Assembly: GCF_003573695.1 (NCBI RefSeq)
Contig: NC_039359.1
Coordinates: 91,235,385-91,299,384, forward strand
Source of the DNA: Papaver somniferum
Lineage: Eukaryota; Streptophyta; Magnoliopsida; Ranunculales; Papaveraceae
Direction: 5' to 3'
DNA length: 64,000 bases
Position numbers and translations under genes: made by a program. Positions 55,306 to 64,000 of the stretch are shown here, piece by piece; within the stretch, counting starts at the first letter, position 1, and every line of letters begins with the position of its first letter. Below the pieces are notes generated by a model that was given only the letters and a program-made list of their open reading frames with translations, made no database searches and was not told the origin of the DNA.

Positions 55306-56960
55306 ATGGTGGAACTCAGATCCGGATCAGCTGCCAAGAACACCAACGCAGAATCTGTCCCTGGTGTTAACGTTACTTCCAACAACATCATTATGCCACC
55401 TAGTGACCCCAGTAACACCGAAAGCACTCCTTCAGGTGTAACACCGCCGATCACCAGGGTCAGAGACGGTGCCGCCTCTAATGTCCCCGCGCAACTTGTT
55501 AATCCTGGCAGTACTGAAAGCGCTCCTTCAGGCGTTACGCCACCAGTCACCAGGGACAGAGCTGCCACTACCGTTCTTGACGAGAAACCGGAGGAACCAG
55601 AGGAATCCGACCCTATATCACCATCGCTGATTTGATGGAACGGCAGGAGGTTTTCGCTAGAGCCCAGACAGATATGGTTTCGAAACAGAAAGAAGTACTC
55701 GTCTTTCTCAAAGCCCTGACAGAGCGGCTTCCGAGTGAGTCACGCCCTCTAGAGCCGATTAGAAATGCCTCCAACACCTCCGACGCTAGCACCTCGGAGA
55801 AGCGCGTCCCCGCGGACGAGAAGATTCGTGCCAAAACCCCATTGTAAATAAGTCAGCCGTCCAATTTTGTCACACGAGAGGATCTGGAACAACTTCTCCG
55901 GAATCGAATTAAGAATGATGAAATAAACATGCATCAGCATCAACCTCCTTACCCACCTGAAATACAAAGAATTCCTATTCCAAGAAGATACTCCTCTCCT
56001 CAATTCACCCTGTATAATGGCACCGTAAATGCACGTGAGCATGTCTCTCGCTTATTGGAGTCCCTAGGCGAACATGAATACAATCACGTTTTTTGTCTGA
56101 GGGAGTTTTTGAAATCGCTTAACGGAAGAGCGTACACATGGTACAACAGCATCGTGCCAAACAACATCTCCAACTGGGGTGGCATGGTTACCGCATTTTA
56201 CAAGAAGTACTTCTTTGTGTATGAATAATTTACCTTCTCGTACCTAGGAAGGATGTACCAATGGGACAACGAACATCAAAATGATTTTATTAAGAGATTC
56301 AGAGTTCAAGCACTAGACTGTCATGACCTAAACGTGACCGAGCAACAACTGGTGAATTCATGCATCAACGATATGGCTCCCATTTACCGCGCCTTGCTAG
56401 AGAACCTGCGTTTTCAGACATTCTATGAGCTCCATGAGGCTTCCAGGAGATCAGCAACGACAACACCAACATTATTAAAAAGAGCTAGACCAACAAGAGC
56501 CGAAGGCGTACGCGAAACTCGCGGGAATAGACGTCTCTTCAAAAAACAGTACAATGATGGTCCCTCCTCGGTGAGCGTAGTAAAATAAGGAGGAAAAAGG
56601 AAGGCTCCAGCTGCAGACCAGCAGCCTAAACGCGAAGCACCAACACGGCGAACAACTCTGCCACGGAAGGCCGCCGCTAAAGCTCCCATGCGTCATCACG
56701 AATCTGAAGGAAATACCCTGGATTTCCCGTTTCCCATTGAGGAGGTGATCGATCTCTTAGAAACATGAATTCAAGATGATGTTATCAGACTACCATCTCC
56801 CAGACGCCCACCGACTGAGGCCGAGGTGGCAAGCCCCAAATACTTCCACTACCACATATTTGTTCACCACCCAACCATTGAGTGCGACAGACTGAAGCAT
56901 ATCTTCAAAGAAAAGATAGAAGCATGGGAACTTCAACTAGGAAACGAGAGAGTACATTGA
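55306..56960 (+). pseudogene. Gypsy-C gag
   Basis: ATG 55306 opens MVELRSGSAAKNTNAESVPG, followed by two related Thr/Pro-rich repeats (STPSGVTPPITR and SAPSGVTPPVTR). One frameshift near 55625 moves to the frame used for the rest of the element (DLMERQEVFARAQ). The capsid region has PIPRRYSSPQFTLYNGTVNA, LNGRAYTWYNSIVPNNISNW and NDFIKRFRVQALDCHDL. A basic C-terminal part (GGKRKAPAADQQPKREAPTR) and a segment SPKYFHYHIFVHHPTIECDR follow. In-frame stops lie at 55845, 56226, 56586, 56766 and 56958. The frame is otherwise kept. Confidence 0.8.
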
Positions 56961-58055
56961 GACCCACTTCCGGTGAAGAATTGTGGAGTCTCTGGGGACT
57001 CCATGCACGAGACTGTACAATCCATGATGCAGCATGTATGCGGAATTATCTACATGTCCAAGGTGCACTGCCAAGATATCTTCACGTCTCTCAATCGTGT
57101 CGTATCGACCAAACAACTTTTTCCCTCCACGGAAGCCACACCAAGAGCCCAAGCTCTCTCAGCGAGTGGAATCGAAAAGGAAAACTGGGGACTGCTGACC
57201 ATGTCCTATTTAAGAGGTATTGAATTCGGGAACACGCTAATCGACACGGCCTCTGACTTCAACATTATTACTTTCCAGACTCTGAAAGCTGCAGGATTTA
57301 CGAAACAAGAGGCTACCCATTCCCCATCCGTGATTAAGAACCCGGGAGGGGAAGCCTTGAACGTGCATGACTACATTAACCTCGAGATCAAGATGGGAGA
57401 CGTTATAACCCATAGCAAATTCTACATTGTCAAAGAACTGGGTTACGACATGATATTTGGGCACTTGTGGGTACTCGACAACAAGGCGAAATTGGGAACA
57501 TCCCTTCTACTGATGTCAACGCCCGAAAGAAACTCCAAAAAACCGTCCCACTTGCTACCGCGTCGGCGAGTTACCGATAGAACCCAGACACCTGGAGCTG
57601 ACCTGTTGGCGCTAACTCATAGATTCCAAATGCAAGTAAGTTTGGACGAATGTTCTTCTCTACAACCAGTCATTTCTTCCCCTATTCCGTCATGGAGACT
57701 CAGTGCGATTACTGACGCGGACGCTGTCAAGAGATGTGAATGGGGCGCTGGGTCATTCAAACGCTTTGCAAAGAATTTGGAAGCTGCCATCAAAACTGAA
57801 GATACCAAGATCCAAACGGTTACACAACACCCGAACTTGTTTCAAATAGGAGATATGGTGGTCAAAGTGAACTCGTTTCAAGTTGGGAAGATGACGGTAA
57901 AGATAGATATTCGGACCGATTCACCCAAGGAAAAAGAAGGCGAGCCATATCTGGTGGCAGACGTCCTTTTGGGAGGTTACTGCAAGCTCATCAACACAGA
58001 CAAGCTGGGAGGTGTGATAGTTCACTCGCGATGGATCAAGCTTTTCAATCCCTAA
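56961..58055 (+). pseudogene. Gypsy-C protease joined to the integrase C-terminal tail
   Basis: The frame of gag continues open to TAA 58053. About 57200-57500 is an aspartic protease-like domain: LRGIEFGNTLIDTASDFNII, where DTAS (57243-57254) stands in place of DTG or DGG, and later YDMIFGHLWVLDNKAKLGT. After a 90-residue linker comes FKRFAKNLEAAIKTED, LFQIGDMVVKV, EGEPYLVADVLLGGYCKLIN and VIVHSRWIKLFNP. This is the beta-barrel-like tail that ends Tat integrases (F-x-x-GD-x-V, then GPY-x-V). RT, RNase H and the integrase core are absent. Without them the product cannot copy or integrate DNA. Confidence 0.75.
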
Positions 58056-58451
58056 AACGTTGTAATTTCTCCTCCTGTTTGATATCTGTATTTCCCCAAG
58101 ATGAATGCACCGTTTGTATTCTTCTTTAGGGTTTCGTTTTTATTCAAAAGGCATACATTTCTTTCCGAATGAGTTTTTCAAATCTCAGAAAAATATACCA
58201 AACAAATCCCAAATCATTGAGAAGCCATTAACCATCCAATCACAACCAAAAACACCAACCCATTCTAAGGGAAGGCTTGGGTCTTTCGAAAAAAATAAAA
58301 TGAGAAGTTTTATTCGAAGACAGAAACCACAAGTAGGATGCTAATTGAAGAAACCCTAACTTCGCCGCGAATACAAGGAAGGTAACAAAAAATAGGTCTG
58401 CAAAACATCAGGACAACTAAGCGACGAATAGAAACAATGAATAATAAGAAG
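58056..58451 (+). other. Gypsy-C 3' noncoding, first part
   Basis: A/T-rich sequence after the fusion ORF stop, with no convincing frame. It holds the convergent ends of the sense and antisense genes. Confidence 0.5.
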
Positions 58452-59143
58452 CTAGTCATAGAAATCTAATGTGTGAATTTCCAATGCCTCGTTCAGAGCT
58501 TTTTTCAAACACTTTCCCCAACAATCTTTCGGGCAGCAAAGGTTCCATCCGGAAGCCACATCAGCAATAACAGCCTCAATATCACACCCGAAGGTCGTCT
58601 CAGCAACAACATCATCCGTCTTTTTATCGACATCCGCCTCGGAAACCAACCCAGCATATGCCATCACGACTTCTCCAATGCCACCGAAAAAAGTTTCGCC
58701 GTCTTCTCCAAAAGTTGTTTCAGTTTCATCAACCGCAACATCATCATATTTCTCGGAAGTCTTCTCAGCGACCTTTCAGGAGAATTTCCTGATTCATCAG
58801 AATCAAGGGTTATGACACCGTCCTGGATAGGGGATCTACGTTTATTTTCCCCTAAAATTTTCACAAGCTCGGTCTTCCGTCGTTTCAACTGAGAAGCAAA
58901 CTGTTCCCCCTAACAGTAGGCTGTGAAAAGGTTTTGTTGCACCAAATCCTCCCAACGCACTGGGATGCTTCGCCGCCTTCCCGTTATTTCTCCAAAGGTA
59001 TGTCCCGAATGATTTCTCCAGCTTCACGAAACATAGATTCAATTATATTCAACGCCTCCCCATGAGAAGAAGATTGGTTTTCGTCGATTCCAAAGTTTCT
59101 CCCCAAAAAATTGGAGACATGTCTGTCATTGGAAGATCCCATT
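58452..59143 (-). pseudogene. Possible antisense gene of Gypsy-C
   Basis: The minus strand has an ATG at 59143 (MGSSNDRHVSNFLGRNFGID) and a run of protein-like, charged segments in alternating frames. They include HGEALNIIESMFREAGEIIR, GKAAKHPSALGGFG, a basic/acidic region (KRRKTELVKILGENKRRSP, LDSDESGNSPERSL) and GCDIEAVIADVASGW, ending with the stop below 58452. The position and orientation, between pol and the 3' LTR and opposite to pol, are the same as in Gypsy-A. I see no sequence similarity between the two products. Frame changes could be introns or damage. Confidence 0.4.
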
Positions 59144-59992
59144 ATGCGCTACAAAACCAGAGAAAGAATAGAGGATAGTCACGATTTCAGCACGACCTGT
59201 GCAAATGAAGGATTCAAGATCATCTCTTATAACCAGTAGAGTGATGAGGTCCAGAAAAGGAAAGCCTCCTACCAGCCGCGGATTGAGGCGTGATATCAGA
59301 TTCTAATGAAATCATTTTCTACTAGCAAACCTAAGGGAATGTATGGCCACGTGAGGTAAATTAGGGTTTGGTGAGAAAACGTGGAAGTACATGTTTAAGA
59401 CACGCTTGCCCGCATTGTTACTTCTCTGCCGCCAGCACCGAGACTTGAAAGAAAAAAAACCGACAAGGTGACATGAAGAGAAGGAATAACGCCTCCTTTC
59501 TACGGGAATAACACTTGCATGGTTTTGAATAAGGAAAGAACTTCCTATGTGAGTCACGTAAGGAAAAGAGACAACCATGCCCGCAAAGACAAGCCACTAC
59601 TGGGTCGAGCCGTTCGCGAATGCTTTTCCTCACCAAAACGTGTCATGCCTTGCACCACCGTCCTCGCCAAACCGCGTCATGCCTTGCACCATCGTACTGC
59701 GCCATGACTTTCCGCGCCAATACGAACAAAATCACCAAGCCAGCGTCACGATGTTCCCTAACCCATCCAAGGTGATGCAAGGCCAGCCGAAGCCGATGAT
59801 TTTCATCTCACCACTCCACGGTTTGCACCACCAGTACAATTTATGCAAGTCCGCCAACACGGGAAGCACAAACTCTCTTTACCTCTCGAAAAAAGTTAGA
59901 CGGACCTTCCAGACCAACTTTTCATGACTTGGTTTTTATTTGTCCTAGCCTGTCATCATCTTATGTTTACCTCGCAACGATGCTCCCGCTCT
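59144..59992 (+). other. Gypsy-C 3' noncoding, second part
   Basis: No coding signal. Near 59635-59700 two direct copies of CGTCATGCCTTGCACCA occur, compositionally like the LTR arrays although outside the LTR. If the antisense gene is real, its promoter should lie here. Confidence 0.45.
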
Positions 59993-60012
59993 GAGCTAAG
60001 CAGGGGACTTAA
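59993..60012 (+). other. Gypsy-C polypurine tract
   Basis: GAGCTAAGCAGGGGACTTAA directly before the 3' LTR. Confidence 0.75.
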
Positions 60013-60220
60013 TGTTGATGGTGGTTTTTAGCTTAGGGTTAACCGCACATCTGACATGACATCACTATGACCATTAACACATTTATTGAATCGATCAGCA
60101 TGCCTACGTAAGAATTACCAGGGTACCTTTTTTGTATGTGTCATGTTCCACGACAGAACCCTTAACATTGACCGACATCATCTATGACAAACCCTAATTC
60201 TCATGCTACCGTGCCAAGGC

Positions 60221-60625
60221 ATGCCAACCATGCCAGCCGCACCACTTTTCCAATGGAAAACCATGCCAGCCACATCTCAGCGCCAAGGCATGCCAACTAT
60301 GCCAGCTGCACCACTTTGCCAATGGAAAACCATGCCAGCCACATCTTCGCACCAAGGCATGCCAACCATGCTAGCCGCACCATTGTGCCAATGACAAACA
60401 TGCCAGCCACATCTCCGCGCCAAGGCATGCCAACCATGCCAGTCGCACCACTGTGCCAATGGAAAATGATGCCAGCCACATCTCCGCGCCAAGGCATGCC
60501 AACCATGCCAGCCGCACCACTGTGCCAATGGCAAACCATGCCAGCCACATCTCCGCGCCAAGGCATTCCAACCATGCCAGCCGCACCACTGTGCCAATGG
60601 CAAACCATGCTAGCCGCACCATACG
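60221..60625 (+). repeat. 69-bp tandem array, Gypsy-C right LTR
   Basis: Six units start at 60221, 60290, 60359, 60427, 60496 and 60565. One is a base short. The copy number differs from the left LTR. Confidence 0.85.
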
Positions 60626-60849
60626 CCAATGGCATGCCAAACCCTTGGCCCCACCATTCCAAGCCACCCGCACCTTACTTTGGCCCCAACCATGCTAGCC
60701 GCACCATGCGCCAATGGCATGCCAAACCCTAGGCCCCACCATGCCAAGCCAACCGCACCTTGCCTTGGCCCCACCATGCCAAGCCGTCCGTGCCAAACCC
60801 TTGGCCCCACTATGCCAAGCATCCACGCCATTTGCCTTGGCCCCATCAT

Positions 60850-62150
60850 GTTGGCCTTCCCTATGCGTCTACTAAAACGAAGGCGTGCGACGATCAACGG
60901 CCACCCTTCCATCCTAGATGCAAATCCTAGCCGTCCAAGGTCACCAAACAACGCATGGTAACCTTTGGCCCAAAACCCTAGTTTTGGTCACGCCAAACCG
61001 CGCCAAGGCATTCCATGCCACATGTGCCAATGGCATGCCATCCACCTTGCCGCGCCATACCATGCCGGCCTTCCCTACGCAGCTACCAAAACGAAGGCGT
61101 ACGACGATCAATGGCCACCCTTCCATCCTAGATGCAAAACCTAGCCGTCCAAGGTCTCCAAACCATGCATGGTAACCTTTGGCCCAAAACTCTAGTTTTG
61201 GCCACGCCAAACCGCGCCAAGGCATGCCATGCCACATGTGCCAATGGCATGCCAGCCACCTTGCCGTGCCATACCATGCCGGCCTTCCCTACGCGGCTAC
61301 CAAAACGAAGGCGTGCGACGATCAACTGCCACCCTTCCATCCTAGATGCAAATCCTAGGCGTCTAAGGCCGCCAAACCAGGCATGGTTACCTTTGGCCCA
61401 AAACTCTAGTTTTGGCCACGCCAAACCGCGCCTAGGCATGCCATGCCACATGTGCCAATGGCATGCAAACCACCTTGCCGCGCCATACCATGCCGGCCTT
61501 CCCTATACGGCTACCAAAACAAAGGCGTGCGATGATGAACGACCACCCTTCCATCCTAGATGCAAATCCTAGCCGTCCAAGGTCGCCAAACAACGCATGG
61601 TAAACTTTGTCCCAAAAACCTAGTTTTGGTCATGCCAAACCGCGCCAAGGCATGCCATGCCACATGTGCAAATGGCATGCCAACCACCTTGCCGCGCCAT
61701 ACCATGCCGGCCTTCCCTACGCGGATACCAGAACGAAGGCATACGACGATCAACGACCACCCTTCCATCCTAGATGTAAATCCTAGCCGTCCAAGGTCGC
61801 CAAACCATGCATGGTAACCATTGGCCCAAAAATCTAGTTTTATCCACGGCAAGGAATGACATGCCACATGTGCCAATGGCATGCCAACCACCTTGCCGCA
61901 CCATACCATGCCGACCTTCCCTATGCGGCTACCAAAACAAAGGCGTGCGACGATTAACGACCACCCTTCCATCCTAGATGTGAATCCTATCCGTCGAAGG
62001 TTTCCAAACAACACATGGTAACCTTTGGCCCAAAACCCTAGTTTTGGCCACACCATACCGGCCTTCCCTATGCGGCTACCAAAACGAAGGCCAGCAAAAA
62101 TCAACGGTCACTTTTTCATCTAAGGTGCAGATTTTAGCCGTCCAAGGTTA
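60850..62150 (+). repeat. 214-bp tandem array, Gypsy-C right LTR
   Basis: The same unit, with starts at 60955, 61169, 61383, 61597, 61811 and 62015. The first four intervals are exactly 214 bp. Confidence 0.85.
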
Positions 62151-62684
62151 CCAGCTAACGCATGGAAACCTTTGGCCCTAGTTTGGTCGTGCCTAAACAA
62201 AGCCAAAACCCTAACTTTTGGCCGCGCCTAAACTAGGCCATATTAAAGCCATACTGATCATGATTTCATGCCACTGGCTACCAAACTAAGGGTTGTAATA
62301 ATCAACGGCTACCTTTCCTCTTAAGATGCAAAATCTCGACCGTCGAAGGTCACCATCGAGACGGAAAGTCTCCCAAGCTCAACTTGCCAGACAACAACAA
62401 AGTGCTACATGTTTTCCACGAAAACACTTGAGACATCAACGCATGTCACAAACTGCGGGATGCTCATTGGGTATTGGTTTGGCGGTTTACAGCGTGTGGA
62501 GTATACTACGCCCGTTATAAGAAAGTGTCATAAGGATGAGGCGGTTAGTAAATACAGGGAGTAATGGTGAAACTCTTTCTTTCATGGAACATCAATTCCA
62601 GGCGTTACCGGTTACCACCTCCTCCAATTTACTCACCCGTTTTCCATTTATTAAAGAGACCAGAGTACGTTTCACTTCGACTTG

Positions 62685-62692
62685 TATAAATA
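62685..62692 (+). promoter_or_regulatory. TATA box, Gypsy-C 3' LTR
   Basis: TATAAATA in CTTGTATAAATAGGCATTAC, downstream of both arrays. The left LTR has TAAAAATA here. Confidence 0.65.
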
Positions 62693-63050
62693 GGCATTAC
62701 CTATTTCCACCGAAAACAAGTTTTGGTCAGGAGCATACAACACTCAGAAATCACCTGTTAGGTTTCCCATATGTTGGCTTACGCTTTCTGATACAAGTCA
62801 AAACAACTACTCTTCCAGAATCAACTATTCTGGTCTCAACACTCTCTTCGCTTCCCTCCCCATTCTCCTCCACTTTGTGACCGAAGCAAGTCTGGAATGG
62901 CCATTTCTTGGTTTAGGTCGGACTTGTACAGATTGATCTCTCGAACCTAAAGTACTTCCTTGCAGTACATTGTTTAGGGTTTAGACTTGTTTCTCACCCA
63001 CATCACACGAAATTACCGAAACCAGCAGAAACTGTTTTCACCCTCAAACA

Positions 63051-63055
63051 ACAGT
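63051..63055. repeat. Gypsy-C target duplication, right
   Basis: ACAGT immediately after the terminal CAAACA of the right LTR. Confidence 0.9.
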
Positions 63056-63794
63056 GTCATAGTATTATTATAGATCATCAAAGTTCAATTGCATCACAAC
63101 TTTTAAATAACACTATGGAGATATGTATCACTCCCCCTTAGTCAATAATTCATCTTCCAATGAAAACCACTCCCCCTTACGTAATGATCCGTAAACCTTA
63201 TGTATATAATGTGAACTACCAAATAATTTTCCCCCTTTTTGTCAAGATAAATTGGGAAAGGTACGAAAACTACAGTATCATAATGAATTTTTTTCCAGGT
63301 CAAGAGCATAGCTCAGTGGTATCCCATCAACTCCAGTATGGAGGAAGTCAGGGGTTCAATCCCTACTGTAAAGGTTTGTAATAGATTAGTTGTATAGTGG
63401 GTGTGGCAGTGGGGCCAGTCCAACCGGAAGGGTTTGGATAGGGGCTTGGGTCCGGATTTCGCGTATCAAAAAATAAATTCAAAAAAAATAAATTCAAAAA
63501 GATACTTCATGACTAAAAGAGAACCATCAAATGTGTTTTGATGGTTTCACATAGTCGAAACTTAGTGTTCATCAAGGAGTTTATAAAGATACAAGATAAC
63601 TCCTTCAATATTCCACAGTCGCACTCCCCACAAAGATATGGAAATTAAGCACAAGTTCAATTAAGAACTCTCCCCCATTTGATGTCATTCCCAGGAGAAC
63701 AACATGAGCGACCTTACTTTTACAAGAAAATAAGGATTTCTTCGAATACTTTGATACCTAACAGAAACAAAACAACTACTAGAAATAGATAAAT
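63056..63794 (-). other. Copia-3 3' noncoding region, right part, with SINE
   Basis: It continues the Copia-2-like noncoding block (compare 30670-31300). It is interrupted by a SINE at about 63298-63490. Confidence 0.7.
63298..63490 (+). mobile_element. tRNA-derived SINE
   Basis: The head has an RNA polymerase III A box (TAGCTCAGTGGT, 63309-63320) and B box (GGTTCAATCCC, 63353-63363) at normal spacing. A body unrelated to tRNA (GTGGCAGTGGGGCC, GGGTCCGGATTTCGCG) and an A/T-rich end (AAAAAATAAATTC) follow. The flanks align with Copia-2 only outside this segment, which shows it is an insertion. Possible diverged duplications AATGAATTT (left) and AATAAATTC (right) flank it. The family is not identified; the layout fits plant SINEs with tRNA-like heads. 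Confidence 0.75.
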
Positions 63795-64000
63795 CTAGGG
63801 GCAAAAAAAATTAGAAATATAATGAACCAAAACAACACCAATAGACTGTCGTGAGTGTTGAAACGTTGCAGTATCCAGAGGTTTGGAGAGAAAATCATCC
63901 AACTGTTGTTCGGACGGCACAGATTCCATGTTAATAATACCATTTTCAAAGAGATCTCTAATAAAATTATACCTTATATCGATGTGCTTAGTTCTTGAGT
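63795..64000 (-). CDS. Copia-3 RNase H, C-terminal part (runs off the window)
   Basis: An open minus-strand frame of 68 codons ends at TAG 63795-63797. It reads SRTKHIDIRYNFIRDLFENG, then MESVPSEQQLDDFLSKPLDT and ATFQHSRQSIG. This is the conserved end of Copia RNase H and matches Copia-2 31305-31586. The sequence is undamaged as far as it can be seen. Whether the rest of pol is intact is unknown. Confidence 0.75.
   Translation of the reverse strand, partial: SRTKHIDIRYNFIRDLFENGIINMESVPSEQQLDDFLSKPLDTATFQHSRQSIGVVLVHYISNFFCP

Larger units (their letters stand above)
43160..63050 (+). mobile_element. Gypsy-C: Tat-like deletion derivative with repeat-filled LTRs, split by Gypsy-D
   Basis: The LTRs begin TGTTGATGGTGG and end CCCTCAAACA. 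The left one is split (43160-45314 and 54442-55219) and the right one is whole (60013-63050). A TTGGCGACCACAGTGGA primer site, a GAGCTAAGCAGGGGACTTAA polypurine tract and perfect ACAGT target duplications complete the element. Inside are gag, protease and the integrase tail in one frame with RT, RNase H and integrase core missing, and a possible antisense gene. LTR divergence of several percent by eye makes it old. Gypsy-D inserted later. Confidence 0.9.
60013..63050 (+). repeat. Gypsy-C 3' LTR
   Basis: 3038 bp, uninterrupted, from TGTTGATGG to CAAACA. It is the reference for the split left copy. Long frames inside it are by-products of the arrays. Confidence 0.9.
40725..64000 (-). mobile_element. 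Copia-3: Copia element extending past the right edge, split by Gypsy-C
   Basis: The 3' LTR (40725-42919) is followed on the right by 3' noncoding sequence (42920-43159), which continues after Gypsy-C at 63051 and reaches the end of RNase H at 63795-64000. Noncoding and coding parts match Copia-2 30436-31500. The rest of pol, gag and the 5' LTR lie beyond the window. The 3' LTR lacks about 90 bp of its terminus next to Copia-0. Confidence 0.85.

Noticed and set aside
59312..59636. Minus-strand frames upstream of the Gypsy-C antisense ORF as a longer first exon
   Set aside because: The residues are not protein-like, no good splice donor joins them to 59143, and the ATG at 59143 is a simpler start.
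43378..62150. CRISPR-like look of the regular repeats
   Set aside because: Units are directly adjacent with no unique spacers, lie in LTRs and belong to a eukaryotic genome.
63298..63380. A functional tRNA gene
   Set aside because: A and B boxes are present, but the sequence does not close into an acceptor stem and continues into a SINE body.

Overview
This window is plant nuclear DNA made almost entirely of transposable elements nested inside one another. I see no host protein-coding gene, rRNA or free-standing tRNA gene. The element types (Copia with a tRNA-Met-type primer site, Tat-type Gypsy with a second RNase H, Athila-like Gypsy, an L1-like LINE, a tRNA-derived SINE) and the plant-type splice sites in an element-borne gene point to a seed plant, probably a eudicot. 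The species cannot be read from the sequence. The content fits a gene-poor, heterochromatin-like region.

Left block (1-40720). The oldest layer is a decayed minus-strand Copia element (Copia-0: 24290-25348 and 37744-40720). Two things landed in it. (i) A plus-strand Copia-1, of which only the 3' end and 3' LTR are in the window (1-814 plus 22424-24289). Its LTR was split by Gypsy-A (815-22423, minus strand, Tat type), and Gypsy-A was in turn split by Gypsy-B (3730-12098, plus strand, Athila-like). (ii) A 5'-truncated LINE (25358-37734), flanked by a 9-bp target duplication, inserted in the Copia-0 reverse transcriptase. The LINE was later split by the full-length Copia-2 (28071-37268, minus strand).

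Right block (40725-64000). A minus-strand Copia-3 (3' LTR 40725-42919, internal region continuing past the right edge) is split by Gypsy-C (43160-63050, plus strand; perfect 5-bp target duplication ACAGT). Gypsy-C is a Tat-like deletion derivative whose 3-kb LTRs contain 69-bp and 214-bp tandem arrays. Its left LTR is split by Gypsy-D (45315-54436, plus strand, target duplication CTACC), a young non-autonomous Athila-like element with almost identical 2.58-kb LTRs. A SINE sits in Copia-3 near 63.3-63.5 kb.

How the parts work together. Most gag-pol reading frames are broken by stops, frameshifts or large deletions. Gypsy-B, Gypsy-C and Gypsy-D lack parts of pol altogether, so any movement by them must have used enzymes supplied by relatives. 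The most unusual items are: a multi-exon gene carried antisense to gag-pol in Gypsy-A, with Gypsy-B sitting exactly inside one of its introns; a possible second antisense gene at the same place in Gypsy-C; a single-frame gag-protease-integrase-tail fusion in Gypsy-C; a three-hairpin RNA-like element with compensatory base changes shared by Gypsy-B and Gypsy-D just before the polypurine tract; and a zinc-knuckle protein in pol-less Gypsy-D.
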